Shown: positions 51,930 through 60,439, counted from the first letter of the stretch. The stretch: 64,000 bases of DNA from CAJCIY01 sp964245825 (GCA_964245825.1 CAXTNT010000002.1:1-64000), one strand, 5' to 3'. Numbers and translations: made by a program. The notes: generated by a model not told the origin, from the sequence alone.

Positions 51930-52187
51930 ATGAGGCCACGTGTCGACAAGTACGGCCAGTGGCGCGGTTACGACCTGCCGATCTGGCGGGACCGCATGTT
52001 CCAGGTCGCGTGCGCCGCCGGCGTCGTCTGTGCGATCTTCGGGGCAGTCTTTGTCGGGGGCGGGTGGGGCGAGATCGGCGTGTCTCTCGTGGCGGTGCCT
52101 TCCTCGGTCGGGATCGTCGGTGGCTCTATCCGCAACTTCCGGCGCGGCTTGCGAGACCCGGCCAGCCCACACCGATCCGTCCGCTGA
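51930..52187 (+). CDS. Small two-helix membrane protein
   Basis: The 85-residue protein has two hydrophobic helices (FQVACAAGVVCAIFGAVFVGG, split at about 26-46, and IGVSLVAVPSSVGIVGGSI near 50-68) with a basic N-terminus. Start at ATG 51930; ATG 51912 is an alternative six residues upstream. No family recognised. It precedes the PH-like membrane protein by 34 bp in the same direction. Confidence 0.5.
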   Translation: MRPRVDKYGQWRGYDLPIWRDRMFQVACAAGVVCAIFGAVFVGGGWGEIGVSLVAVPSSVGIVGGSIRNFRRGLRDPASPHRSVR

Positions 52188-52221
52188 ACCCTCTCAGCGC
52201 TTGGGGTGTTGGAGGATCGCG

Positions 52222-52773
52222 ATGTCAGCCGATAAGACGATCGGGCGCATGCCTCCAGTCTTGATCCTCATAGGACTTGCTCTCATTCTATTTCCGATAT
52301 TCTTGATCATTGAGGTGTCAACTGGCAGTCCTATCCAGCCAGGTGGTCCCTTTGGCGGCGGCTTGTTATTCGCTGCCCTCAGCGCTATAGGTTACGTCTT
52401 CATATCCGTGCGGGTGGTAGTCAGCGGGAGACAACTGAAGTTCGTGAACTTCATCACGACCGTTTCGATCCCAGATGTGGAGATCGAGGCTATTGATACT
52501 GAGAACGGCTTTGTTGTGATTGCGAAGGATGGAAGCAGATGGCGGAGCTTCGCCTTCGGCTCCTCATTCCTCGGAGCACTGCTCGACTATCCCCGATCAC
52601 GCCGCCTCTCCAAACGCTGGCATGAACATCTTGCCAGCCAGCCTCCTGGCCACGCGGGTGCGTCATCGAGGATAACGACAGAATTGCGACGTGGCTATGT
52701 AATTGGGACTCTGGCTTGGTATCTTACCGTGTATGCAATCGGACCCGCTATCTATCTGGCTCGTTCCCATTGA
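52222..52773 (+). CDS. PH-domain-like membrane protein
   Basis: The 183-residue protein starts at ATG 52222 with GGAGG 11 bases upstream. Two N-terminal helices (about 11-30 and 44-62) are followed by a beta domain (LKFVNFITTVSIPDVEIEAIDT and GFVVIAKDGSRWRSFAFGSS), the arrangement of bacterial PH-like membrane proteins. The last 30 residues may hold a third helix. Base composition is visibly lower in GC than its neighbours, suggesting transfer. Confidence 0.6.
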   Translation: MSADKTIGRMPPVLILIGLALILFPIFLIIEVSTGSPIQPGGPFGGGLLFAALSAIGYVFISVRVVVSGRQLKFVNFITTVSIPDVEIEAIDTENGFVVIAKDGSRWRSFAFGSSFLGALLDYPRSRRLSKRWHEHLASQPPGHAGASSRITTELRRGYVIGTLAWYLTVYAIGPAIYLARSH

Positions 52774-52800
52774 GGCCGGATCACGTAAAGATATCGCGGG

Positions 52801-52977
52801 ATGGCGTGCGGCACCGTACGCCGTCCAGTGCGCGCCCGCCTCCACAATGGCCTTGACGGCAACTACGCCTACGGGTATGACTTAGATGGCAATGTTACCA
52901 CGGTGAGCAACACCACTGGAACGGGGGGACCGCGTGCGACGCCTACGACATTGCAGATGAATTGGATAGCCCCGTAA
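52801..52977 (+). pseudogene. YD-repeat (Rhs) protein remnant
   Basis: A 58-codon frame contains NYAYGYDLDGNVTTVSN, a good match to the YD repeat (YxYDxxGNxxxV) of Rhs/WapA-type polymorphic toxins. It is far too short to be functional and the surrounding sequence does not extend it. It is best read as debris of a deleted Rhs gene. It lies in the lower-GC patch. Confidence 0.55.
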
Positions 52978-53189
52978 TATCTGTGTTTATCAAGCCCTGA
53001 GAACTTGCGCTTCTTCGTAGCCCCCGTCTGGAGGCAGGAGTACTCATCGTTCGGTATCCAGAGGTCTTAAGAGGCCGTGCCTTCCGGCGGTTCTGGCTAG
53101 CGCGGGCCATCTCATTCTTAGGAGATGGTGTTAGTAGGACCGCCGCGCTACTCATCACAGCGCCTCATGGTGCGGCTGCAGTTGCGGCC

Positions 53190-54260
53190 GTGCTCCTAGC
53201 GAGTGCCGCCCCTCGGTTCCTTGGGCCGATTGGAGGCGCATTAGCTGACCGCACCGGCCGTCGGAGGTTGCTCCGGATCTGTGCATTGGGTCAGGGGGTT
53301 GCATTACTTGCAGTAGCAGCCGCGTTGCCACCGGTGCCCGTTCTGGCAGCTCTCTTGGCAGTCTCCGCATTGTTTGCCACCGCTTTCGGTCCAGCAAGCT
53401 CGGGTTCTGTGCAGGAACTGGTCCTCGAGGGACACCTTGGAGCAGCCAACGGTCTGGTCGCTACTGCCTCGAATCTACAGCTTGCCGTCGGCCCTGCTGT
53501 TGGGGGTCTAATCTTTGGACTTGCGGGTCCGCGCGCGGCCTTCGCAGCCGACTCCGCGACATTCTTCATAGCGGCAGCTTTGCTTCGTGCACTTCCCGTT
53601 CTACCGCCTCGTCGCAAGGTCGTGGGGACGATCTGGTCATCGACGGGTGAGGGTTTGAGCTATGTCGCTCATAATGGGCCGCTGCGCGCACTAGTTCTTG
53701 GTACCGTAGTCCTGATCGCTTTCGCAGCGATTGACAATGTCGCCCTTGTATTCCTGCTCAGCCAGAAGTTCAGCAGCGGCGCGATGACATTCGGGCTCGT
53801 ACAAACGGCGTTCGGCGCTGGAACAGTGCTTGCCTCCACGGTCTTGGCCTATAGGTCAGCCCGTTTACGGGCTAGATGGCTACTTCCGCTGGGTTGCGCC
53901 AGCACCGCTGTGGGATCCCTCTTGACGGGTCTTGCACCAGTGATCGGCGTTGCCGCGCTCGGTCAGACAACCGCAGGAGTCGGAAACAGCCTTGAAGAGG
54001 TAGCTACCGTAACGATAGTGCAAAAGCTGGTGCCGCCGCAGCTCCTTGGCCGTGCCTTTGGCGCGGTGGGAACTATGGCACAGATTGGGATCGGACTTGC
54101 GTATGTACTGGGCGCCCCTTTAGTTGCAGCATTTGGTGCCTCAACGGCCTTCGTGATCTCCGCAGTTGGATCGATGGTCGGCTTAGCCGTCCTGCTTCCT
54201 GCAGTGAGCGCTGCGAACCGGGCTTCCGCCGCGGTTCAGTGTGTTGCGCCCCGGCTTTAG
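53190..54260 (+). CDS. MFS transporter, N-terminus without canonical start
   Basis: The 356-residue frame from GTG 53190 covers eleven helices of a major facilitator superfamily exporter, with GGALADRTGRRRLL (the A-motif loop) after helix two. Homologous sequence continues upstream in the same frame to 53001 (FRRFWLARAISFLGDGVS, helix one), but no ATG, GTG or TTG occurs there. An AGGAG at 53036-53040 faces ATC 53046. Either a rare start is used or the gene has lost its start and is decaying. Codon use is less GC-rich than the chromosome. Confidence 0.75.
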   Translation: MLLASAAPRFLGPIGGALADRTGRRRLLRICALGQGVALLAVAAALPPVPVLAALLAVSALFATAFGPASSGSVQELVLEGHLGAANGLVATASNLQLAVGPAVGGLIFGLAGPRAAFAADSATFFIAAALLRALPVLPPRRKVVGTIWSSTGEGLSYVAHNGPLRALVLGTVVLIAFAAIDNVALVFLLSQKFSSGAMTFGLVQTAFGAGTVLASTVLAYRSARLRARWLLPLGCASTAVGSLLTGLAPVIGVAALGQTTAGVGNSLEEVATVTIVQKLVPPQLLGRAFGAVGTMAQIGIGLAYVLGAPLVAAFGASTAFVISAVGSMVGLAVLLPAVSAANRASAAVQCVAPRL

Positions 54261-54472
54261 TGGAGGCTCGGTAGTGCCGGCTCGGCGGATGCCGTGCCGG
54301 TGGTCTGACGGTAGTGTCGCGCTGTTGGCGGTGTCGGGGTGCGGGTCGCCGGGGGCGGGTGTGCTGTGCCGTCGCTGCTCCCGTCGGCGAGCGGGTCTTC
54401 GGGTGCGGTCCCGGCGGGTGGGTTGTCGGTGTAGTGGCAGGGCGCGCCGTGGTCTGCTAGCCCTAGGGAACG

Positions 54473-55237
54473 TCAACGGAGCCAGGTCTCCCGGTAGGCA
54501 TTCACCAGAAACGTCCCAGCCCACTCGGCGTCGGGGTGCTCAGGAACGCCCTGGCCAGCGGCCTCCAACTCCTGCTCAACGATGTACAGGTCGTGGAGGA
54601 CGCTCTCGAGCGTGAACTTGCCCGTCCGGACACCCAGCAGCCAGCGGCGGTGATCGTCGGACATCGGCAGAGTGATGTGCCCCGTCGTGAGGAACTCCGT
54701 CCCTTGCACTCCCAGCCGGAGCGCGTGGTAGGCGTATTTGGTGTCGAATCCGTACTGGCCGATCAGCTCCGGCCGGTTCGTCTTCGGCGGCGTTGCTCCC
54801 CGCAGCGTCGCGGCCTGGTGCCGGAGGTAGCCGAGGAACGAATCACGGGCCCGCTCGGAACGGAACCGCTGCCCGTTGGCCCGCAGTTCGGCGCCGAGGT
54901 CGGTCATCTCCTCCACCGCCTCGGGTGGGGCGAACAGCGACATCAGGACCGTCGGGTTCCCGCCGAGCGCGAGTCGCATCCACTTCCGCAGCGGGTGGAC
55001 CGTCAGGTCCGTGTCACCTGCCTCAGAGCGAACACCGTCCGGCTTCGTCCGGTACTGCCAAGCGCGGGGCTGCTCGAGACCTGCGGCGAGGCCGACGACC
55101 CATGCCAGCGGTTCGACGGCGATGGCCAGCAGGTCCCGGTCGTCAGTCGAGTCGACCGAGACGCCGAGGACCCGGGATCCGACCTCGGTGCGAAGGATCG
55201 TCCACTCGTCGGCCTGCTCTTGCGTCGGCCGGCTCAT
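54473..55237 (-). CDS. Nucleotidyltransferase-like protein (COG3541 type)
   Basis: The 254-residue protein has an early segment ILRTEVGSRVLGVSVDSTDDRDLLAI resembling the GSxxxG...SDxD active site of the predicted nucleotidyltransferases of COG3541 (RlaP-like), with YAYHALRLGVQGTEFLTTG later on, where this group has a conserved helical block. It overlaps the upstream gene by 4 bp (ATGA). The group has been linked to RNA repair; here no ligase is nearby. Function unproven. Confidence 0.65.
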   Translation of the reverse strand: MSRPTQEQADEWTILRTEVGSRVLGVSVDSTDDRDLLAIAVEPLAWVVGLAAGLEQPRAWQYRTKPDGVRSEAGDTDLTVHPLRKWMRLALGGNPTVLMSLFAPPEAVEEMTDLGAELRANGQRFRSERARDSFLGYLRHQAATLRGATPPKTNRPELIGQYGFDTKYAYHALRLGVQGTEFLTTGHITLPMSDDHRRWLLGVRTGKFTLESVLHDLYIVEQELEAAGQGVPEHPDAEWAGTFLVNAYRETWLR

Positions 55238-55638
55238 CGGCTATCACCGACAGCGCGGACAGTGCCCGCAGCCGAGGTGCCGTTCGGGAGCGACCCATCG
55301 GTGCTGCGAACGAGAGTGAGGGCCCGTGAGGGTCTAAACAGCAGGATGAGGAATCGATGCATCCCGCCCCCGGATCGGACTACATCCGCGTCAAGTCGAA
55401 CGGACTCGGAACGGTCGAGGTGGACGGTTACCGGTTGGCTCCGGTACCACCACTGCCGGTTACCTAGGACATGTGGGCCTGGCGGGACCGTCAACTGCAG
55501 GGAATGACTTGGCAGGATCACTCCGGCCTTCTGGCCGTCTAGGGCGAGTCGGAGCGCTCCGAGGCGCTGATCGCCGAACCACGTCCGAAGGTGCTGGACC
55601 TTGATCGTGGCGCCTGACTCAGCAGTGTCATTCCCCAC
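55234..55638 (-). CDS. Hypothetical protein, middle gene of a three-gene operon
   Basis: The 134-residue soluble protein is predicted mostly beta: LRLALDGQKAGVILPSH, PPGPHVLGNRQWWYRSQPV and LDRSESVRLDADV, resembling PEGA-like or other small sandwich domains. It starts at GTG 55638, inside the end of the gene before it, and its stop overlaps the nucleotidyltransferase ATG. No family recognised. Confidence 0.55.
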   Translation of the reverse strand: MGNDTAESGATIKVQHLRTWFGDQRLGALRLALDGQKAGVILPSHSLQLTVPPGPHVLGNRQWWYRSQPVTVHLDRSESVRLDADVVRSGGGMHRFLILLFRPSRALTLVRSTDGSLPNGTSAAGTVRAVGDSR

Positions 55639-55822
55639 CGCGAATCACCATCCAGGCGTCATGCCACGGGACGCCGCCTCGGGCTGCTGCGCTGCCTGCG
55701 ACGAGGCTCTCGCCGTCGAGCCCCTCAGCGAGCAGGTACGCCGTGACAGTCGGCCACCGATCGGACCCAGGCAGGCCGAGGCGATGCGCCGCGGACACGG
55801 CTAAGACCAGGTCACTCGTCAC
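55628..55822 (-). CDS. Small hypothetical protein, recombined second copy
   Basis: The 64-residue protein starts GTG 55822 and shares its first 41 residues (with three or so changes) with the 69-residue gene at 51.5-51.7 kb; the last 23 residues differ completely. Its end overlaps the following gene by 11 bp. The shared part includes the ribosome binding site, so recombination swapped the downstream part of the gene. Confidence 0.5.
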   Translation of the reverse strand: MTSDLVLAVSAAHRLGLPGSDRWPTVTAYLLAEGLDGESLVAGSAAARGGVPWHDAWMVIRGGE

Positions 55823-55838
55823 GCCATCAGTCTCCTCG
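55703..55838. repeat. 136-bp repeat, copy B
   Basis: Second copy of the segment at 51607-51742, same orientation. Beyond its left edge (the 3' side of the gene) the two loci diverge abruptly. The two copies bracket about 4 kb including the Rhs remnant and the MFS gene. Confidence 0.9.
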
Positions 55839-56117
55839 CGACCCCGGCTCCTCAGACCCATCGATACTGCTCTGTCGGGCGCGCCGGGCTGCCACGAGCC
55901 ACGGCTGGGCGAGCTCACGCACCGGGCTCGCGCTACTCGGATGTCTGGGACGGCCTACGTCGCCCTCGTCGGCGGTCCACCTTCACAGCGGGCGCCGCCA
56001 GCAGCGCCGCGTCAGGTCCTCGAAGCGTTCGAAGGGCGAAGGAGAGCGACAACACGCGAGGCCGCCGCATCACCGGCCCAGCATGCGTTCGTCGACGGGG
56101 AAGTCCGATGGGCCGTG

Positions 56118-57593
56118 CTAGGCGGAGGGCACGGCGGTCAGGCTCTGTCGGTACTCGAGCGCCTCCGGAACATCGGTGAACTCCAACAGGTCACCGGCGA
56201 GGCTGGCGAGGAGGACCTTGACCTCGGCCGGAGGCACGCGGAAGAACTCCCGTCGCGTGTTGACCACGTTGACCCGCTTCGCGGCCAGCTGTTGATGCAG
56301 GGTCGTTTCGATGCTGACGGCGTCCTGCGAGAAGAACAGTGCGTGCACGTCGAATCTGAAAGGGACCGAGGCGTCCCCAAGTTCTCGGACGCGGTCCAAC
56401 GGTTCGAGGCGCCGCGTCATGCCGATCTTGACCATCGATTCGCCAAAGGAGCCGATGTTCGAGATGACGTAGACGTAGCCGGCGCGGATGTTGGCGGCCC
56501 GGTAGTCGACGTCGGTGAGGGCCTTGTCGATGTCATCGAGCTGGGACTGGAGCCTGGCGGCACCGTCGTGATCACCGTTCGCGACCAAGGTCTGGTGGGC
56601 ATTGAGGTAGTGCTGCTTCTCCTTCTGCAGCCGCACCCGCTCGCGCTCGATCTCCTGCTGAACAAGCCGCTCTTCGCGCAGTCGCGCCTTCTCCTCGCGG
56701 TCGCGCTCCTTCTCCTCAGCCACCTTCGCCAGGTAGTCCGCGGTGAGCTGCAGCTCTTGCACGCGCAGCTGGTGGTAGTCCCAGCTGACGTGGATGCCCA
56801 TCGTCTGGCCTAGCTTCGCGATCGTGGTGACGACCTTGCCGAGCCGTTCGACCGCGGCTCCGAGCTTGTAAGGCTTGAGCGACCGCACCAGGTTGTCCGC
56901 CTCGGCGTTGTAGGCACGGAGCATGAGCTTGGAGAAGTCGCGGACCATGGCCCGGCCCTTGGGGAGGGACCCGTTGACCTGCCAGTTCGTCGAACCGCTG
57001 ACAGCACCGCCGTCCTTGAGGTTCATCTGCTTGATCCGCGTCTGCAGGCGCTGCAGTTCCACCTGGTAGGCGACCGCGTCGGACAAGGGGTGGTGGTAGT
57101 CGTAGACGCCGGCCTCCTGCAACAGCGCAGTCTCCTGTGTCGTCACGACCTCCGTGCCCAGCTCGGCCAGCTGCGCGCGGAGGCGCTCGACGTCGGCGTT
57201 CAGCGCCGCGGTCTGCGTTTGTGCATCCTGGGCCTGTTTCGCGCGCTGCTCGGCGATCTGCGCTGCTAGCTGCCTTGCCTGCTCGTGCAGCTCGGCTACC
57301 TCCAGCGCACCGGAGAGTTCCAGCTCGCCGCGGAGGCGCTCGACCTCGACCGACAGCTCGCGGGCCCGTGCGGCACCGTTGAAGACGGTGATCCTCCCCG
57401 CAGCCCCGCGAGGGGCTCGCCGACGCGACCCTGACACTTCCGGCGGGGCGCTGGTCTGCGCCCCGTCTTCGACCCAGAACTGCCAACCGTCAGGAGGCGG
57501 ACCCCACGATGGGTCCGCTGTCCACCCGGCTGCCGGTACCCAGCCTTCCGGCGGGGGTGGCCAGTTGGGAGGCGATCTGTAAAGCCAGGCCAT
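56118..57593 (-). CDS. DUF4041 plus GIY-YIG (T5orf172/MUG113) nuclease-like protein
   Basis: The 491-residue protein has a Trp/Pro-rich N-terminus (residues 8-40, PPPPEGWVPAAGWTADPSW and PPPDGWQFW), like short DUF2510-type modules. A coiled coil follows (78-150), then a DUF4041-type helical domain (about 155-330) and a C-terminal GIY-YIG nuclease of the T5orf172 type (from GYVYVISN at 372, with K389 in VKIGMTRR, R401 and E429). All expected catalytic residues appear present. Such proteins are frequent in phages, prophages and defence neighbourhoods. Its nearest flanks are non-coding. Confidence 0.82.
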   Translation of the reverse strand: MAWLYRSPPNWPPPPEGWVPAAGWTADPSWGPPPDGWQFWVEDGAQTSAPPEVSGSRRRAPRGAAGRITVFNGAARARELSVEVERLRGELELSGALEVAELHEQARQLAAQIAEQRAKQAQDAQTQTAALNADVERLRAQLAELGTEVVTTQETALLQEAGVYDYHHPLSDAVAYQVELQRLQTRIKQMNLKDGGAVSGSTNWQVNGSLPKGRAMVRDFSKLMLRAYNAEADNLVRSLKPYKLGAAVERLGKVVTTIAKLGQTMGIHVSWDYHQLRVQELQLTADYLAKVAEEKERDREEKARLREERLVQQEIERERVRLQKEKQHYLNAHQTLVANGDHDGAARLQSQLDDIDKALTDVDYRAANIRAGYVYVISNIGSFGESMVKIGMTRRLEPLDRVRELGDASVPFRFDVHALFFSQDAVSIETTLHQQLAAKRVNVVNTRREFFRVPPAEVKVLLASLAGDLLEFTDVPEALEYRQSLTAVPSA

Positions 57594-57835
57594 CGACCCT
57601 CCCCAGGCATCGCCGGTGCGCGGTCGGGACCGGGCGCGCGAGACGCATTATGTGTCGTCGATCCTCAGCCGACCAGTCACCCGCGCCAGCCGAACTACGC
57701 CACCATCGCACGCGGGACTGAAAGCGGCGAGGAGGCGGTGGTCGGTGATCGGCCACCCGCTCCTCGTCGACCACTACCCCGAGGGCGTCGTCAGTTGAAC
57801 GTGCAGGTCAGACCCTTCTTAGAGCGGAGTCTCGG

Positions 57836-58072
57836 TCAAGCATCGGGTGACTCCAGCCCGGCGGTCTGATGTGGGCCGCTGTCTCTCAGCGGACTGACTA
57901 CGCGGTAGCCGGAAACGACCGTCAGGGCGGCGGCGAAGAGAACGAACACCCACCAGTGACCACGCGACACCGCCACGTAGAGGCCAAGAAGTACGAGGAC
58001 CGTCACAGGCACGGCGATCAGCAGGAAGCCACGGAGCCCGAGTCGCCGCCTGAACAGGGGTAGGCGTGCCAT
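57836..58072 (-). CDS. Small two-helix membrane protein
   Basis: The 78-residue protein starts at ATG 58072 with a basic n-region (ARLPLFRRRLGLRG) and two helices (FLLIAVPVTVLVLLGLYVAV and WWVFVLFAAALTVVSGY), ending in a short polar tail. It resembles several other tiny membrane proteins in this island in plan, not in sequence. Function unknown. Confidence 0.55.
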   Translation of the reverse strand: MARLPLFRRRLGLRGFLLIAVPVTVLVLLGLYVAVSRGHWWVFVLFAAALTVVSGYRVVSPLRDSGPHQTAGLESPDA

Positions 58073-58468
58073 GCCGTCCAGTGTGCCCCCGAACCTTCGC
58101 CACACTGCTCTGCCATGGCTAGCGACCCGTCGAGCGGCGCCGCCGCACGCATCGGCCGGTGGGCGTTGCTGGTTGTCGCCACGCCTAGGGTCCCCACCGT
58201 GCCGCCGCAGCCTTTCCGCGCGATATCTAACCGCTGCTCGGGCTGAGCGTTGGTCTCTGGCGGCAACGCTCAACACCAAGGCCCGGCGCGAGGCCCGGTG
58301 GGGTGTTGCCTACGGCGCTATGGGCCAGCACACTGCTCCCGGATGAGGGGGTCGCATGATGGGTTACACCGCTACGGGTGCGCTGCCGGGGTGACCGACA
58401 AGGGCATCCCGTTGGTCTGCGACACCACGCCGAACAGCCCCACCCGCGACCGCTGCCACGAGCCGTAG
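58073..58468. other. Non-coding stretch before the potassium channel
   Basis: In about 396 bp I see no open frame with protein-like composition on either strand. It should contain the promoter of the channel gene and of the leftward small membrane gene. Confidence 0.4.
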
Positions 58469-59272
58469 ATGTCCGACCCCGGCCTCTGGCGCACCCCGGC
58501 GCTGGACCGCTTCGCGGCTCGCGCCGAGATTCCGCTGTTGGTCCTGTCGGTGCTGCTGATCCCGGTGCTAGTGATCCCGGTCGTGAGCAGCCCGAGCCGG
58601 CCGGAGCAAGACCTGCTCACCGGGCTTGACTACGGGATCTGGGCGATCTTCGTCGTCGAGTACCTCATCCGGCTCCGCCTGGCTCAACGTCGGGCGCTGT
58701 TCGTCCGGCACAACCTGTTCGACCTCGCACTCGTCGCGCTGCCGATGCTCCGCCCGCTGCGTCTGGCCCGCCTGGCTCGCGCCGCCCGCTCGGCCCGGCT
58801 CGCTGCGCTCCTCGGAAAGCGTGTCAAAGGTGCGGAGCGGACCCTGCACGGCCAAGTGCTCACGTATGCCCTCACCGTCGCCGGGTCCACCACCCTGCTG
58901 GGGAGCGTCCTGATCCTGCAGGTGGAACGACACGCACACGACGCGAACATCACCAACTACGGCGACGCCCTGTGGTGGTCGATCACCACCGTGTCCACGG
59001 TCGGCTACGGCGACGTCTACCCCGTCACCGGAGCAGGCCGGGTCATCGCCATCGCGCTCATCGTGGCCGGGGTCAGCCTCTTCGGCGTCCTCACAGCCAG
59101 CATCGCCGCCTGGTTCGTCAGGCACGTCCAAGACGATCCAGCTCCCGCCGGCGAGGATCTGCCCGCCCGGCTCGATCGCCTGGAAGCATCCCTGGCCCGG
59201 CTCGAGCACCTCCTGACCAGCGGCCAACCGGACTCTGCCGCCGAACTGCGCGCAGCCAGTCAGCCACCATGA
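58469..59272 (+). CDS. Voltage-gated potassium channel (Kv-type, single subunit)
   Basis: The 267-residue channel has six helices. S4 carries six Arg at every third position from R95 to R110 (LRPLRLARLARAARSAR), the classic voltage sensor. The pore has the K+ selectivity filter TVGYGD at 177-182, and S6 follows. The C-terminus is a short coiled coil (PARLDRLEASLARLEHLL) suitable for tetramerisation. Four copies would form the channel. Its stop overlaps the next gene's ATG by 4 bp, so the partner is co-produced. Confidence 0.92.
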   Translation: MSDPGLWRTPALDRFAARAEIPLLVLSVLLIPVLVIPVVSSPSRPEQDLLTGLDYGIWAIFVVEYLIRLRLAQRRALFVRHNLFDLALVALPMLRPLRLARLARAARSARLAALLGKRVKGAERTLHGQVLTYALTVAGSTTLLGSVLILQVERHAHDANITNYGDALWWSITTVSTVGYGDVYPVTGAGRVIAIALIVAGVSLFGVLTASIAAWFVRHVQDDPAPAGEDLPARLDRLEASLARLEHLLTSGQPDSAAELRAASQPP

Positions 59273-59799
59273 CCGCTCCTGGCCCCAAGCAAACCCGACG
59301 CGCGGAGATCCGCCGGCTGTGGAAGTTGGCCTGGGGCTACCCCGGTGCTGGTCAGGGCTACGCCATCGGCGCGGCCCTGGTCGTGCTAGGGGTCGCTCTC
59401 TTGGTCGCCGGGGGCCAGAACGCCGGCCGTGGCCTGTTTCCCCTCGGAGCCGGCGTGGCGGTGTGGCTGATCGTCCTCGCACAGAGCATCAACGGTGATG
59501 GCAACTACGGGCGCGGGTCGGGGCAGTCGCCCGCGCCTCCAGAGGCCACCGCGAAGGCGGAGAACAGTCCCGTCGATAAGCGGCGCCGCGCGGCCATGCG
59601 GCGGCTACAGCTTGAGATGCTGCCCTTCTTGATCGTCGGGCCCGTCCTCTTCTACGGGGCCACCCAAGTCAGCTCACGGCCACTGGCAGTAACCATGGCA
59701 GTTACGGGTCTCGCAATTAGCCTGGCGGGCGCGGTTTTCGTAGTCCGAACTAAGCGGGCCATCGACAGGCGCTACCCGCGAAAGGATGTGAACGGTTAG
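59269..59799 (+). CDS. Membrane protein co-translated with the K+ channel
   Basis: The 176-residue protein has two hydrophobic pairs: about 30-72 (YAIGAALVVLGVALLVAGG and LFPLGAGVAVWLIVLAQSI) and about 122-162, linked by a charged loop (VDKRRRAAMRRLQ). It starts at ATG 59269, overlapping the channel stop. It could be a channel accessory subunit; no family is recognised. Confidence 0.65.
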   Translation: MTAPGPKQTRRAEIRRLWKLAWGYPGAGQGYAIGAALVVLGVALLVAGGQNAGRGLFPLGAGVAVWLIVLAQSINGDGNYGRGSGQSPAPPEATAKAENSPVDKRRRAAMRRLQLEMLPFLIVGPVLFYGATQVSSRPLAVTMAVTGLAISLAGAVFVVRTKRAIDRRYPRKDVNG

Positions 59800-59951
59800 C
59801 CCCCAACAGCTGTGCCCCAGCGTCCTCCTACCGCGAGGTGCCGCTTGCCAGCCTGCCAGCTCCTCCCGGGTGAGCCGTCGGCGGCCCACGAAAGCCCGCC
59901 ACTCCGTCAGGAATTCCCGTCTCGGGTGCGCCATGGTCCGCGCCGAGCGCC

Positions 59952-60167
59952 ATGAGGTCGCCGGCTGAGCTGCTGCGCTTCGAGGGGCCGTCCGCCGAGA
60001 CGTGGGAGAGGCTGGACCTTGACAGTCGTTGGGCCCTGACGATCTGGGTGCAACGCCGGTGGACGCCTTGGCTGAGACGCGACCGGTACCGGCGCCTCGA
60101 TCGCGCCCTCGGGGACGGCCAGGACGGGCTCTACTGGTTCACTGCGGGCGGTCGCGCCCGTCCATGA
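59952..60167 (+). CDS. Small hypothetical protein
   Basis: The 71-residue soluble protein is rich in Arg and Trp (WVQRRWTPWLRRDRYRRLD) and has no recognised domain. It starts at ATG 59952. Small size and isolation make it uncertain, but its composition is protein-like and differs from random high-GC frames. Confidence 0.4.
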   Translation: MRSPAELLRFEGPSAETWERLDLDSRWALTIWVQRRWTPWLRRDRYRRLDRALGDGQDGLYWFTAGGRARP

Positions 60168-60176
60168 CGCAGCAGG

Positions 60177-60392
60177 TCAGGGCCGCGTCAAGGTCGAGGT
60201 AGCAGGCTCACACTCGACGGGGTCTAAGCGTCTCGGGCGGAGCGACGCTGGAGGGTGTGCGGGGTGTTCCTGCTCGGTAAATACCCAGGAGCAGTCGCTT
60301 GCGTAGGCACCGCGGTCGGCTCCCAGCGGCCGGCGCACAGTGGCTCGGTAGCCGCAACCCCAGTAGTGGCAGGAGGCCGTGACCGTGCGCAT
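60177..60392 (-). CDS. Possible small Cys-containing protein
   Basis: A 71-codon frame from ATG 60392 has CHYWGCGYRATVRR and SDCSWVF near the start, a spacing that could bind a metal. The second half is Pro-rich. The upstream 41-bp repeat supplies its leader. Weak case; it may be fortuitous. Confidence 0.25.
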   Translation of the reverse strand: MRTVTASCHYWGCGYRATVRRPLGADRGAYASDCSWVFTEQEHPAHPPASLRPRRLDPVECEPATSTLTRP

Positions 60393-60398
60393 GCTGCC

Positions 60399-60439
60399 CA
60401 GTGTGCCCGAGGTTGGCTGTAAGGATGGTCATGCGCGGG
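60399..60439. repeat. 41-bp repeat, copy 1 (NLGHT element)
   Basis: CAGTGTGCCCGAGGTTGGCT plus 21 further bases recurs at 61544-61584 with four mismatches. On the minus strand this copy opens with ATG and reads MTILTANLGHT. It stands at the start of a leftward reading frame. Confidence 0.8.

Noticed and set aside
59674..59934. Minus-strand frame of 86 codons starting MAHPRREFLTEW
   Set aside because: The first 40 residues look protein-like, but the 3' half overlaps the end of the K+ channel partner gene and there is no ribosome binding site. Too weak to call.
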